Source: Nephromyces sp. MM_2019 (Eukaryota > Apicomplexa > Aconoidasida > Nephromycida). From it: 64,000 nt of DNA. The translations under genes were made by a program, and so were the position numbers. The notes below the pieces were generated by a model, which worked only from the letters and a program-made list of their open reading frames with translations, was not told the DNA's origin and made no database searches. How positions within the stretch are numbered: position 1 is the stretch's first letter; the number at the start of each line of letters is the position of its first letter. The stretch lies in assembly GCA_015657535.1 (NCBI GenBank), contig JADHZB010001362.1, positions 2,835 through 66,834 on the forward strand, in the 5' to 3' direction. Positions 1-12,200 of the stretch are shown piece after piece.

Positions 1-175
1 GAAGATGAAGCAGATGATGAAGGTAATTATGAAGAAGATGAAGCAGATGATGAAGATGACGAAGAAGGTGATGAAGATGAAGCAGATGATGAAGATGAAG
101 AAGGTGATGAAGATGAAGCAGATGATGAAGGTAATTATGAAGAAGATGAAGCAGATGATGAAGAAGACGATTACA
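1..175 (+). repeat. In-frame GAA/GAT-rich tandem repeat
   Basis: Degenerate tandem repeat built from GAAGATGAAGCAGATGAT blocks. A 36-bp version recurs almost exactly at 64-99 and 100-135, and the GGTAATTAT variant occurs at about 22 and 130. It codes for the acidic repeat of the partial gene, so length variation here would not disturb the frame if it occurs in multiples of three. Confidence 0.85.
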
Positions 176-532
176 AAGAAAACGCTGGTGAAATCCCTAA
201 AAAGAGAGAAATACAAGAAAAAGCATACAATTAGTAACAATATGAGCACAAAAGCCTATCAGAAACAGTACTTTGCCAAAGATTCTTAAGGAAGACAAAC
301 ACATATTTACTACAAGGCAATAGACAGTTATATTACTCGCATATACCATACCCTAGAGTATACGGAAGAGTATTACAAGACTCACAAGAAGAAGTGGGCG
401 GCTAAGCTGCAAATCACCCCAAGCAAAAAGCTCAGAAGAATGAATGCTTTCATCCGCTCCATTTTCCTTATCATTCTGGCCATCCTTGCTAGATATCTTC
501 GCCTAAGCAGTGTGTGTGCGTCTTTGGATTAA
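1..532 (+). CDS. 3' end of acidic-repeat protein gene (partial, two exons)
   Basis: The frame is open from the window edge and reads almost only Asp, Glu and Ala, with Gly-Asn-Tyr interruptions (repeat unit EDEADDE). I infer exon 1..187, a phase-1 intron 188..290 (GTGAAA...TTAAG) and exon 291..532, ending TAA. Without splicing the frame stops at 232-234. The second exon encodes a basic stretch (YKTHKKKWAAK, KKLRRMNAF) and then a hydrophobic helix (IFLIILAILARYL) close to the C-terminus, as in a membrane-anchored protein with an acidic domain. The amino-terminal part lies outside the window and I recognise no family. The splice is predicted from signal and phase only; the downstream exon could belong to a different gene. 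Confidence 0.45.
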
Positions 533-596
533 TTAAGAATATGGATTCCACACAGACGAAAGCCACACACATAGCTATAAAAAAAATATTGCAAAA

Positions 597-790
597 TACA
601 CAAGGATCACTACACCCCATCAAATCTTTTCTCAAACATCCCTCAAATATTTCCCACGCACTAAAAGCACACAAAACGCACCCCTCCCACACACAAAACA
701 CACAAGCTCCACACACAAAGCACCCACCCCATACATACCCACCCATACCCCCCCATACACCCCCCCAACATACACGCCCACCCTATGGAA
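597..790. repeat. CA-rich low-complexity tract
   Basis: The plus strand is dominated by CACACA, CCCATA and CCCCC runs. Open frames across it (His/Pro/Thr on plus, Val/Cys/Gly on minus) are by-products of the dinucleotide repeat and not genes. Confidence 0.8.
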
Positions 791-878
791 TCATCACTCA
801 AACACACCGCATACCACAATCTCTTCATCATTTTGAGTCCTGTGAAAAGGCTCATCAAAAACAAACAAGTAGAAACAC

Positions 879-1168
879 TCGTTCTCATCAAAAAAAGGCC
901 AATTTAAAGCGTCAAAACCCGATTTTTTCTCAAATTCCCCACAGCTTACCACCGGAATGTTCTTTTCATTTAAAACAGCAGCTTTCAGCGATTGTGCTTC
1001 ATTTTTTACATCATCTTCTGCTTCATCTCCTATTTCATCAGAAGATAAGACTAGATCTTCATCGAGGGAAAATTCATCATCAGAGCGTAAATTTGACGAC
1101 TTATCTTGAAGATCTGAAGAGGATGCCTTCTTCCTCCACACACTCGAGCTCAACATCCTTCCGTCCAT
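879..1168 (-). CDS. Probable exon of an unrecognised acidic/Ser-rich protein
   Basis: Reading the minus strand from the ATG at 1168 gives about 97 codons of varied sequence rich in Ser, Asp and Glu (SDDEFSLDEDL, LSSDEIGDEAEDD) ending in FDALNWPFFDENE. A GT donor (GTGTTT) follows at 878-877. It looks unlike the surrounding CA-repeat frames: the composition is balanced and codon-like. No domain is recognised. Downstream exons would lie in the CA-rich stretch below 870 and I cannot place them. The gene would be convergent with the partial gene at the left edge. Confidence 0.4.
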
Positions 1169-1744
1169 ACGACATCTTCAAAGATTTCAAAGAAATTTAT
1201 ACACAAACAACTTGAGTGTGAAAAAATTTAACGAGAAATGTCTGAGTGTAGGTGTGTGTGCTATGAAGAATCTGATGAATATTTGTAAATTACTGGGAAA
1301 AAACACAAGCTGGGGTTCGGAGGGTGGGTAGAAGAAGAGAGATACACGCACACTCAGGTTAGTAATGAAAGGGCGAAACATACACACTCTTGTTATTATG
1401 CTTTATGCTAACCTCGAAAACACACACATTTCAGTCATCTTGGAGCACACACATACACACACACAGATATCCTCATTTCGCTCACACACATACACATAAT
1501 CATTCAACCTGCTTCTCAGAGCTTAATCTACTCCCTCCTCATCTTATAATTTTGGCAATTTCGCCATTTCTTCCGTAAACTTTGACTATTTAATCTTCTC
1601 TACCTCACAAATCTGCTAAACATCACCACAGCAGTGAAGTTATCTCTGCCTTCTAAGCTTACCCTGTTTCTTCACTAAGCCTTCCTCTGGCTCGGTAGGG
1701 GAGACGCGGCTGCGTATAAAAAGTATAAGCTGTTTAATATCGCC

Positions 1745-2020
1745 TCATGTCACCTCTCAAAATCAAGAAACCACACACACCATATATACACCCTCAAAAA
1801 ACCATACACATATCACACACACCCCGAAGAAACCACACACACACCACACAGACCACATACACCCCCTGCAAATACCACAAAAATTCCCCCAAGAAACCGC
1901 AAATACCCCCTGAAGACACCGCACACACTGTCAAGAAGCCACACACACATGCCCTGAAGACCACACACACCCTCAAGAAGCTACACATACCACACACACC
2001 GCGCACATCACACACAAACC
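1745..2020. repeat. Degenerate CA minisatellite with CCCTGAAGA core
   Basis: Repeated units of roughly 20-30 bp combining an AAGAA/TGAAGA core with a CCACACACAC tail (for example around 1823, 1910, 1937, 1955 and 1975). Spacing is irregular, so it is a decayed tandem array. Confidence 0.65.
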
Positions 2021-5000
2021 TCTGATTGTAAAGATTCTCGAGTAAGTGGCTTCTTCAAGGGTATTCACATATAATCATCCAAGAAGAGGCCATTGAGAAG
2101 ATGAAGATGATGAGTAACTCTAGGCTTCTTCATCCAAAACAAGCATTATGAAGAAGATTCCCTTTGGGAAGGGATGATGATTAGTGGGAGAATACGAGGA
2201 GGAGTGTATAAAGGAAGACGAGAGGGAATAATAACGTGGGGATTACTTTTGCTTTGTCAAATCAGTGTATGTGTCTGTTGTGCGTCTCTTGTGTGCGTGG
2301 TTGTGTGCGTGTGTGTTTGTGTTTGCGTGTGTTGTGTGTTGTGTGTGTGTATGTGTTCGCAGGCGCTAACAGGCGTGTGTGCGCGTGGGCTATTGTGTGC
2401 TTGTGTGTTTCTGCGTTTACTGCGCATTTAACGGAGGATTTACGCCGAAAGTGCCAATAACGTAGGAAAGCGCACAGTTTTCATAGATTTCACTTTTTTT
2501 TCGAATCGCGTATGGATATACAGGCGGTGCAAATACACACACACCGAAGCAATAAGAACACACATACAGCAAAGCAATAACCATGCACACAAACGCACAC
2601 CGAATAAATAAGCGCACACATATCACGAAAACTCCTCAAGGATTTCCAGTGAAACGGCTGAAGTGTGTTAAAATATAATTTGTGGAAATGTGTGTGTGTC
2701 ACTATATTTCTGGTGATTTCTCGATATTCTTGCAGAAAACTGAACTTAAAATGTGACATGAAAAGGTGAATTGTAAGGATATTAAGCTGGAAGAAGCAGC
2801 TTCACACACCCTGCCAATCTTCAATCTCACTGAAGACGCAGCTTCGTAAACACTGCCTATCTTAACCTAATCTACACTCAGCAAAGTACTAATATCACTC
2901 CCTCCTATCTATCTTCACCATGACCTAGCTTCAGATAAATTCATGTTGTTCCCTCCTCATCTGTGTAGTTTCCCATATTTTATGATTTCATTCGGGCTTC
3001 TTATGGAGGTTTTTATTCTTCTTCTGGTGGATCATTTCAACCCACAATTTGTTTGAGTCTTGTCTTCCTGTTGAAATTGAGGATGAGCGATCTTTTGCGC
3101 CCCAGCACGTTCCACAGCATTTGGTGGGGGGAGGTGTGTTGGCTGAGGAGTGTGTGTGGGATGTACTGGTGTATGTGAGTTGGTATATGGATGTGTATGT
3201 GGAAGTTGGTTTGTGCGGAAGTTGATGTGTGTAGAAGTTGGTGTGTTTGGAATTCGGTGTGTATTACCTGGTGTGTGTTACTTGGTGTGTGTCACTTCGT
3301 GTGTTCTGCTCTTTATCCCCTCAAGTTTGCTCCTTCTCCCTTTACTCTGTGTGTGTAGGAATGACGTTACAAAGAGAAGCTTTTCTCCCCCAAATTTCCC
3401 CAGTTTTCGCGCTATTTGAGGCGATTTTACCGGAATGTCAGTGAAGTTGATGTTTGTCTTCCTCATCTTCTTCCTGCAATACCCGCCACTAGTAATTAAA
3501 TCTTTGAATGTAACGCACACTAATGCAGAGAAAGCCTTGCCGATTTTTCCAGGATCCGGAATCTGCCCGATTGCTCCGGTTGGTATGATATTAGTAGCAA
3601 GCAGCTCTAGTCTGTTTTTTCATTTAGTTTTTACCTACTTTAAGGAGCCACACACACGCGGGGAAAATTCGAAAAGATAGCTTCTCTGATGAGCTGTCTT
3701 CGACTAGGAAGATTCGCTATTGTTTTTGCTTTGTGTGTGCGCTTGATGAGTATTTTTTTTTGAACCTCTGAGGGGGTGTGTGGGATACATTCGCATCCGT
3801 GTTGTGGTTATGAGGGTTTAACCCCGGGTGATCTTTTCTATAGAGGTTTCTTTAGTGTGTTTATAAGGTGCAGATGATTGCACTGCTGAGCTTCGCGAAA
3901 TCCGATGGTGCAAGCTTTCTCTCTTCTGATTTTTTTCCGTTGGACACACACCTAAAGTGTAGTGTGTAATGGCCAGTAATGTAGGAATCCCTTGTGCTGT
4001 GTGCGACACTCACAAAGCTGATGAATGATTGTAGGTTAGAGATGTGCTAGATGAAGCAGAAAACGAAGGAAAAAGAGTGGAAAATCTTCAAGAATTAGCC
4101 AACTGAAATGCATATGAACATGGGCAGGAAAAGGGAAAAATTAACGTACATACCTGCGTAACTGGCAGTAGCACACCTGCACTCAATAAGCTTTCACTTT
4201 GCTTGTACAATTTCCACTCTTTTTTGCTGCTTTTTGTCTTGTGTCTGCATCCCAAAGATGCCTGTTTTTTTGCGTTTTAATTCAGATCTTAAGCCACGCT
4301 TTCCTTGTTTCTAGCCCTCTAGTTGGGACCAGGTGAGCTACTCCTTGAACTCTTTCTCTATTCTTTTTTCTGCGTGTGTGTGTGCGGTATTATTGATTTT
4401 TTTCCGATTTTATTGCATTTCTGTTCCGTCTTGTTTTGCTGGGATAGTCTGCAAGTTTGATACTTTAACTTTTCAGCTGTTTTGTTGTAGCTACCGCCTG
4501 CAAGCTCAACATTTTAACGCTTTTCCTGAATAGAAATCAAAGCTTTTGGCTGTGTTTTGGTAGTCTAAACTAGAAAATATTGCTGTTTTAAGGGTTTTGA
4601 TGACTATATACCTCTGCGATTTTCCTCCGGTTTTATGGTATATCTTCCTCCTGTATATGAACAGGAGAACTATAGCTTCAAATGGATGCATATCGAGGAT
4701 ATATGTACGTGTATGATTGCGCATGCCTATGTGTGTGTCTGTGTATATGGATATATATACAGGTTGAAATATAGATAGAGGAATATGTGCACATGGGTAG
4801 ATATATGCACATAACCACACACAAAAACACACAGGCGCACACACGAACGCACACACGCATATAGAACCACACGCACACACCAACAAGTGCACACCAAGAG
4901 ACCCCCTCAAACATGCACCCATTGTTTTTCTGCGACGAATCTTCATAGTTTTCTACTGATCTTTCCCCAGTATACACTCCCTGATGTAGCGCTACACTCC

Positions 5001-5386
5001 AAATGTATATGCACACACCTTTGAATGCGATAAAGCAAGGAATTTAGTTTGGACACACATTTAAGTATCAACATTGCTTTGAAGATTTGCATTTTCTTTA
5101 TTGCTTTTTTACGTGTTAATTTCATGTGTGTGCGATGAAGCAGAGCTTTTATTTTCATCTAGAAGAAGCGCTGCTCTCTCTTGGTGATTAGTGCAGTGTG
5201 TGTTTCTTTGACGTCTTTGTTGTATGTACTCTCCTGTAGAATAGTAAAATTGAGGGACTTTATGGGATTTTTTCCTACAAGCTGTATGTACAGCTCGTTT
5301 ACTTTATCTTTTAGAGCCTCAACCTTTTTTAATTTCAGCTTTTTTATGAAGAACAGCATTTGTATGTGTGTGTGTGCATGCTTGAG

Positions 5387-5507
5387 TGGAATGGATAGAA
5401 TTTTGAATGGGAAGATTCAATATCTAGTAGATTCAGTGAGATCGGTTGTCAAACTGAAGGTTGCAGTACTTTACTTTCTGGCAGTGTTTTTTATCCTATG
5501 CTACTGA
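5387..5507 (+). CDS. Possible terminal exon with C-terminal hydrophobic anchor
   Basis: After an AG at 5385-5386 the frame reads a short amphipathic stretch (MDRILNGKIQYLVDSV) and then KLKVAVLYFLAVFFILCY, stopping directly behind the hydrophobic helix. This is the layout of a tail-anchored protein such as a SNARE, but no SNARE motif can be joined upstream with certainty; a short helical piece at 4035-4103 (DEAENEGKRVENLQEL) is the only candidate. No good pyrimidine tract precedes the AG. Treat as speculative. Confidence 0.18.
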
Positions 5508-6031
5508 ATTAGTTGGGTGTAGATTAATTTTATCTGAATCTGTGTCTATCTCTATGTAGATATTGGTATATGTGTTTTTATCTCGTGGTAGATCTTTGTA
5601 TCTCTGGCCTTCACTTGTTAAATGCTGATCTCTCTCATTCTTTCTTTCGCTCTCCTCTCCTTCACTCTCTCTCACCTTCTCTGTCCCCCCGACTCCCCCT
5701 CCATTCTCTCTCACCCACTGCTAGACCCTCTGACTGGTGCCTCTATAACATTTCCTCTGTATTTTTTACTATCTACGCGATTTTGACTCTCGTTCCTGAT
5801 GGCTGTACGTACACCTCTCAACCTTTCTCGCCCTCGCACACCTCCGATTCACTTTTTGTTTTCTTAACACTATTGGTGTGTGTATGTGGTATTGAAAAGT
5901 TGCTCTGAATAAGAGGAGTACGTGCACTGAAGATTAATCTTTAATTTTTTGCATAAATCTCAAGTTTCATAAGCTGAAGATAGCATATTCCACATAACCA
6001 GCTGGTGATGCTTTGCTTTTGAGTGAAGTGA

Positions 6032-8302
6032 ATGCTTTGTAATTCTCTCCATTCTTCTTCAAGGTGGGAAGGGAGTTCTTCTCAAAGTAGGCTGTATATG
6101 AAGACGAAGAGAAAGCCTAGAATCCCTAATCGTAAACATATTCCAAAGGTTGAGAAGCATGAGCTTGATGAGCTCTTTATAGGCAAATATTCTTGTGAAT
6201 GGAAGATCAAGGACCTTCAGAAGGTTAGTGTGTACGCGTGGAAATTTTTGCTTTTCATGTTTTTTGGAGTGTCTCTTTGACTTTGTAGTTGCTTGAAAAT
6301 CGTGTGTGTGTGAAACCAATTTGTGCTTGAAGCTCGTTTGTGAAGTGTAATTGTGGTTGGAATTTGTGTGTGCAGCTTCATTTTGCCTGAAATTCGTGTG
6401 CAGCTCACTTCCTCCTGAAATTCGTGTGTGCTTCAAGCTGATTAACACCTGAAACGCATGTGTGCGTGGAGCACTTGTGATTATATCTCATCCTTTTGCT
6501 TTGAAGAGTATTAGCTTCCTGTGATATTCGAATTTTTCTAGTTTAAACGAGTTTTAACGTTTGTTGTATCCGTGCATGTGGTGGCATTTCAATATAGAAG
6601 TATGCATGTGTGCGGAGGTGTCTGAAGGAAATTTTTGTTTCGAGTTGATTCTATGTGTATGTGCCGAAAAAATAACCTCCAATTACTTTCTTAATATTTC
6701 CTCTTGTGTGTGTGTGTGTGTGTGTGCCAAAGTCGCTTCCTCCAATCATGATATATGCATTCGGGAGTGTGTGTATGATAAGTATTGTAACAAGAGGCTT
6801 TTGCCGCTTCTGTGCAATGATGTAGGAAAGTTACACATCATGAAAGTTTCATACTTTTATCTTTGCTTGCTGTGTGTGTGTCAATTTCGCCATACTCTCC
6901 TGCATTCATTATCACTACAATAGCTATATACGATGACATCTGCTATGCCTGAAAGACTTGTGCCGGGAAGGTTTGCCGTATAGTCTAGTAGCGTCGTATT
7001 TATATCTTATTCGCTTATTTTTAAGTTTATGAAGTGATTCTAAACTCATAATTTGCTTCTCATCTTCATATTCTTCATTGTCATATTTGTTGTCATCTTC
7101 ATCATCTGATTTAAGCCTCTATTTTTGTATGATAATGCAGAAGCTCTCGTGGAGATGGCGAAACATGAGGGGTCCTCCACTTCGGACGAGCCGTTTCACG
7201 CTGGGAGGTCTAAGGAGCTTTCAATTGAAGTTTTGGCCGGATGGTAACGGCTCTTCGCCTCAAGGGTAATTTGCTAGGCCTGATGCTTTCATATGAAGCA
7301 TGTTTGTGTGCGAAAAATTTCATGACTATACGCATTTTGCCACTGAAGTGGGTATGTGGGCATGTGCATACGTGTCAAGTTCGATGCACACAGATGAGGC
7401 TGCAAGCTCAATTCTGGTAGAACTCGGAGCTCATGGGGATTGATAGAGTAACAACCAAATACTCTTTAAATAGTATAAATTGACACTTTTTTTTTTTTTA
7501 GATTTTCTCTCCTTGTTGCTGCTATTGTGATCTTTTGGCTTTTCTCTTTTTTGTTCTTTATTCTTTTGCTTCCTTTTCTCTTGTTCCTCTGTCGTCATCT
7601 CCTTTCCTCTGTAGTCATCTTCCTTTCCCTTGCTTCCTCTCTCTTTCTCTCTTTTTATCGGGATTTTTTGTCAAAAGCAGCAATAACTGCCTGCTTCTTC
7701 AAACTTTCTTGTGATTTAGCTCCGCTCTTACGAAGCGAATACACACACTGCAATAGCGAAAGCTCCATCCTTTAACTTATGGTCGAGTTGGATGTGGGAA
7801 GAACACACACGTTAAATCCCGTTTCACGCCTGTTTCTTTTCTCGTGTGTAGAGGAGTTTTTTCCCAGCAGAAAAATTTTCTATGCTTTTATATAATACAA
7901 GGAAAAACGGAAATTTGAAACAGATTATTGATCCAACAGATGTGAAGGGGTTTTAATTGTTTTTCACAAGTTGCACACACGCGGCCTTTCAAGAGGGTGT
8001 CTAAACATTATCCAAAATCTCTCTCTATGTGTGTAATTTCTGTATACTTTTTACCTAATACCTGTTCTCTACCTGTTCTGCACCTATTCTGTACCTGTTC
8101 TTTACCTATTCTCCATCAGCTTTGCAGCGCTTCATCTATTGCAACCTGAGCGCTGGGATGAGCTCAGATGGGATATTTCCCTTTTTGTTAATAATATAGA
8201 GAAAGGACCCTTCAAATACAGAAGCAGCGAGTATTTTCAGGTAAAAATCTCAAGAAAGTGGAATGTTGAGTGATATTTTCCAATACATAGAGATACTAGT
8301 CT

Positions 8303-8359
<57 letters not shown>

Positions 8360-9298
8360 TGTGTGTGTGTGTGTGTGATTATTTGCTATATTCCAAAGAT
8401 TTGTAAGACGATTCCTGCGGTTTTTGAGACGAGCTTTCATTCTGCATTTTTTGAGCGAAAAAAGAACATGGAAGAAACACTGGTGTTTCCGCTGTGGTTT
8501 TTTGAAGCCGTAAGGCGGCAGTAAAGAAATTTTTACCCTTCAATTTTTTTTTTATATGTGTTTAGTAGTATGTTAAAGCGAAGTTATGAAGCTATTTTAC
8601 CGAACCTTTCGTTTTTACCTTACTCTATGGATATATAATAAGACGCTTTTATGTGTGTGCTGCATCTAGTTCTTGTAAAGGTTTTTTCTCTATCAAATTT
8701 GCTGTAATCAGCTCATGTTTTGTTTGTAAGAATGATGAATTCTGTAAAAGTTTCTGCAACTGCTGAGACAAGTGACCTCATATTCTGAAACTGAAGGGTG
8801 GAAGCTTCTGCCTCCATTTCTCTCTGTGTTGTTCTTTGATATTTTTCTCTTTTTTGGAAGTCTTCCTTTGTTCGTTCTTTTTTTATGATTTCTTTGATTT
8901 TTTACAATTTTTTGATGTTTTCTCCTTTATTGCTTGTTTTTTTCCTCCCTCTGCTTTGCATGCAATCTCTATTTTATGGCTAGTTTTCACCGTTGGTTTC
9001 ATATGAATACTCACACACAGAAGAACCATAGCATGCTCACATCGAAATGCCACATATTGTATATACCGCGCCCATAATAAACACACGTACAAGCGTTCAT
9101 CAAATGGTACATGTTTTTCTACTTTTTCCTCTTGTCTCTAAATTGCCATTTATCCCACTTTCTGCCCCTTCGTTTTTTCATGTGCAGGCTGCTCATGCCA
9201 TGTGTAGACTAAAGGACGTATTATCGAGCACTTCAACTAATGAGGTGAAGGTTGGAGTTAGGATTGCTGCCGTAGGATCGAGTGTTAAGGATGCTTGA
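6032..9298 (+). CDS. MATH/TRAF-like domain protein (C-terminal four exons)
   Basis: Four exons join in phase: 6032(or 6098)..6223, 7141..7265, 8120..8240, 9188..9298 (TGA). Donors are GTTAGT, GTAATT and GTAAAA; acceptors end TGCAG, CATCAG and TGCAG. The first exon reads a charged helical segment (KVEKHELDELF). The next three read a Trp-rich beta-sandwich: LSWRWRNM, FTLGGLRSFQLKFWPDG, RWDISLFVN, AAHAMCRLKDV and NEVKVGVRI. The order W..., F.lGG..fql.f.PdG, W..lr, sl.v, v.vgv is that of MATH/TRAF-like domains found in alveolate proteins; this family call is inference from pattern only. The true start is uncertain: ATGs at 6032 and 6098 are both in frame, and further 5' exons could exist in the TG-rich DNA upstream. 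Introns carry minisatellites. Confidence 0.6.
6295..6470. repeat. Degenerate ~30-bp tandem repeat in intron
   Basis: About five copies of a unit resembling CCTGAAATTCGTGTGTGCAG, for example near 6290, 6325, 6355, 6395 and 6415, inside the intron 6224-7140 of the MATH-like gene. Confidence 0.6.
8060..8114 (+). repeat. Five 11-bp tandem repeats forming a splice pyrimidine tract
   Basis: Five head-to-tail units of ACCTGTTCTNN / ACCTATTCTNN (8060-8070, 8071-8081, 8082-8092, 8093-8103, 8104-8114). The array ends five bases before the inferred acceptor CATCAG at 8114-8119, so it supplies the pyrimidine-rich tract of that intron. Confidence 0.85.
8307..8377. repeat. (GT)n microsatellite
   Basis: About 35 GT dinucleotides with a single GTAT interruption near 8352, inside the last intron (8241-9187) of the MATH-like gene. 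Confidence 0.95.
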
Positions 9299-12200
9299 AT
9301 AATTTGCTTTTCTTTAACTATAGCCTGCACATTATGATGAATATTTCCGGAGCGTTTTGAAATTCTCTTGGCATTTCACTTTCTTTTTTTATTGTGAGGC
9401 CCCCTCCTGCTGTTTTTGAGAGTTTTTTTTCTCTGCTCATCATCCTATCTTCACTCAAGAAGTGGATGAGTTTTTTTTTCATTATATGTGGAGGATGTGT
9501 GGACAAAAAAACCAATTTTCTAATATTTTTTTGTTTCAAATTGTAGAGAAAAATGGGAGTTTCTGGTATTACTCCTTCAAATTTTTCCTTGATGAAAGCA
9601 TGAATTTGAGTATCACGCTTATTGGAGGGAGAATTTGTGCGTAAAGCCATAGTAAAGAATTATTTTTAATCAGGGATTTTTATATCCCGGCATTATAAAC
9701 CCGTTGGTATATATATTTAAGCTCCAAGCTTGTTCTTCTTTTCAATCTACCCTCAAATCGCTACGATTTTAGAAAATCTCTTTTATAAAAATCAGTCAAA
9801 AACAAGGGAAAATGAGTTTTCCATAAAACTAAATTGCATCAAATCAAAAAACTTGCCTTCGTCAGCGATCCATTAAAACAAAAAGAACTTTGAAAGTTTG
9901 AAGTTATAACTAAAGGGGAAAATAGCACACAAGCAGGATGCGTGTTGCTTCTTTTCTAACGGATTACGCCTTCAAAATAACATAATCACGCCTAGAAAGT
10001 GGCAGTTTCTCTAGATATAACAGATAAGAAGATGAAGATGATACTGTGTGTTTAGGAAAATGCACACGTTAAAATCCCCGCTAAAAGCCTTTGGCATTTG
10101 ATGACTGGAAATATTGTTATTGTTTGAATTTTCATGTCATTTAATGCGTCTTTTCCAGTATATACGGCTTATTTAAATGATAGCCTTATGCTGGATTGAT
10201 CAATCGCTGTTTAGGTATGAGCAATTATTAATGCACCAAATTATAGGGGATTCTTTAATGTCGTAGCTAGGTGGCATGCTCAGTTTCAAAATTATATTTT
10301 CAACGAGCAAAAAATGCTTGAAGCAAAAGTTTAAGAAGAGTTTTTTTATGTTTTCAGCCGGAGGAGGTACACCATTTGATTACCATAATATAAACTATAC
10401 GAATAAATGTGTTATTGCACGGTTTTTTTAGGAAGAATTTACATATTTTTTGATGTAATCAAAACTTTTTTTGCTAAGTTCCAGTTAATAAATTCTCTTG
10501 TGTGAATATTTTTTTACCCCCCAAGGAGATTTGTAGGATTTTGAGTTTTGATTTCAGGCAGTTCCAAGCGACTTTTGGAATGTTTTAGAGGCAAATTTGT
10601 GTGTAAGGTTTTTCCCTTTTCTTGCTGGGGTGTGAAACTTACGTGACAGTTCTTCTCGAATTGCCATCCCTTTAGTGATATGAGTTTCTTTATTTTCATG
10701 GAAAAAACTTATACCGGCTGGATAATATCCCTGTAATTTCCATATTTTCTAAAGCTTAAATTGAAGGTTTATGCCGGTGGATGTGATAAAATTCAACTTT
10801 TTTCGTAGAAAATGCTGAAAGTACAATTGGAAGCTCCAAGTTTTGACTGAAAAGTGTATCGTACGCAAGCCTTGCTCCTGAAGAATTTAATGCAAAGACG
10901 CTTGCTTTGTTGCTATAGTTTCTTTTAGATTTATTCCATTGAAGCAGAATTTCTGTCTTTCACAAGCAAGCACCATACTGCAATTTTTCAGCACATTAAA
11001 ATTTACTGTGAGCTACCATTGATTTTCCTCTTTGTATGATAAAGGGGGACGCTTAGGCAGAAAGGGAAGAATAAGCTGCGTCAAAGCGTTGTTTATGAGC
11101 TTAATTCAGTTTATTAGAGCAGCAATTGCGACGTTGTGCAAATGCAATGTACCCTTATTTAGAGGATGGGTAGCATTTAAGGGCCCTGATAAGTAAATCT
11201 CCATTTCTGTAGTTCTAGCGGGGTTTTTTTCCTGCATAGACTCTTTTTTATTCTCTCTTCCCTTGGCATGGTTACTAGTTGTAACATGGCAAATCGTTTC
11301 CGGCAACAGTGTTTTCTTTGATATCATAAAGCTTATAGTTTTTATCTCGTTTTTTATATATAATCAGTTGTTTACGAGCTTCCGTAGCAATTGTATGCTT
11401 GGGATATATAATTTCATCATTTATGGGAATTGCTGAATGTCAGCTTTTTCATGAAGGTGATGCTACGTGCTGAAAGCATAACATTGTCAAAATACCGCGT
11501 GTCTTTGGTGCGAATAGCCTGTTAAACATAAGCTTTTGAAACCACTAGGTAGCTTTAACGGATCAGCTGTAGTTTCAAAACTTCTTTCGGAGGTATTGCG
11601 CATTAGCTAATGTGTATTTTAGCTTTACATACTATTCTACTTGATTCTCTATTTTTTGATCCTTAAAAAGAAATCCCCGATCTAAGTGTGCTTCAAATTG
11701 CTTTTCTATCATGTCTTTGCTGGCTCTGGCGGTAAACAATGGCATGTTTTGTAAAGGCAAGTTATTTTGTGTTCTATCACTCAGGAGTTATTTAGATTCA
11801 GCACTAGGTGCCGCATTTTTTTCAGGTTATAAAAAGTTAATGTGTATTATAGGCACGCGCAATGCTACGTTTTTTACTTGAAACGTAGCATTGTTGCCGT
11901 GATGTAAAGGGATTTAGAACCATAAGGATTATTTTATAAGCTTTTTCAGCATTCACGTACTTCCGCAGATGCTGCATTAAGCTCGCCAATTTGTGCACAC
12001 ATAATCATATTTTAAAAAATATTTAGGATCTATGTGCATCCACTTCCTCTGCTTAGATGTGAATGTCTAGCAACTCAATGTGAATTTTTGTGCACAACGT
12101 ATTTTTTAAAGCTCTTAGGGACCGGCTGCTTCCAGGTGCCGATTTTTCGTTTCAGTCCATTCATTTTTTTGAGTATTTGCGTAGAATTTAATTGTAAAAA

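Larger units (their letters stand above)
1216..6031. other. Low-complexity intergenic region, no gene assigned
   Basis: A mosaic of CA-rich (1440-1500, 1770-2020, 4800-4900) and TG-rich (2265-2400, 3150-3350, 4370-4385) stretches on the plus strand, plus pyrimidine-rich stretches (5640-5720). Long frames here are mostly Cys/Val or His/Thr translations of the dinucleotide repeats. Two short coding-looking pieces (4035-4103 and 5387-5507, both plus) are not convincingly connected to anything. Confidence 0.6.

Noticed and set aside
2174..2460. Cys/Val-rich plus-strand ORFs
   Set aside because: They are translations of TG dinucleotide repeats.
4035..4103. Short helical plus-strand piece DEAENEGKRVENLQEL resembling part of a SNARE motif
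   Set aside because: Only 23 codons, no usable donor after it, and no in-phase connection to the hydrophobic exon at 5387-5507.
5159..5359. Minus-strand frame KKVEALKDKVNELYIQLVGK
   Set aside because: Coding-like, but no borders or neighbours could be defined, and the plus strand is open over the same bases.
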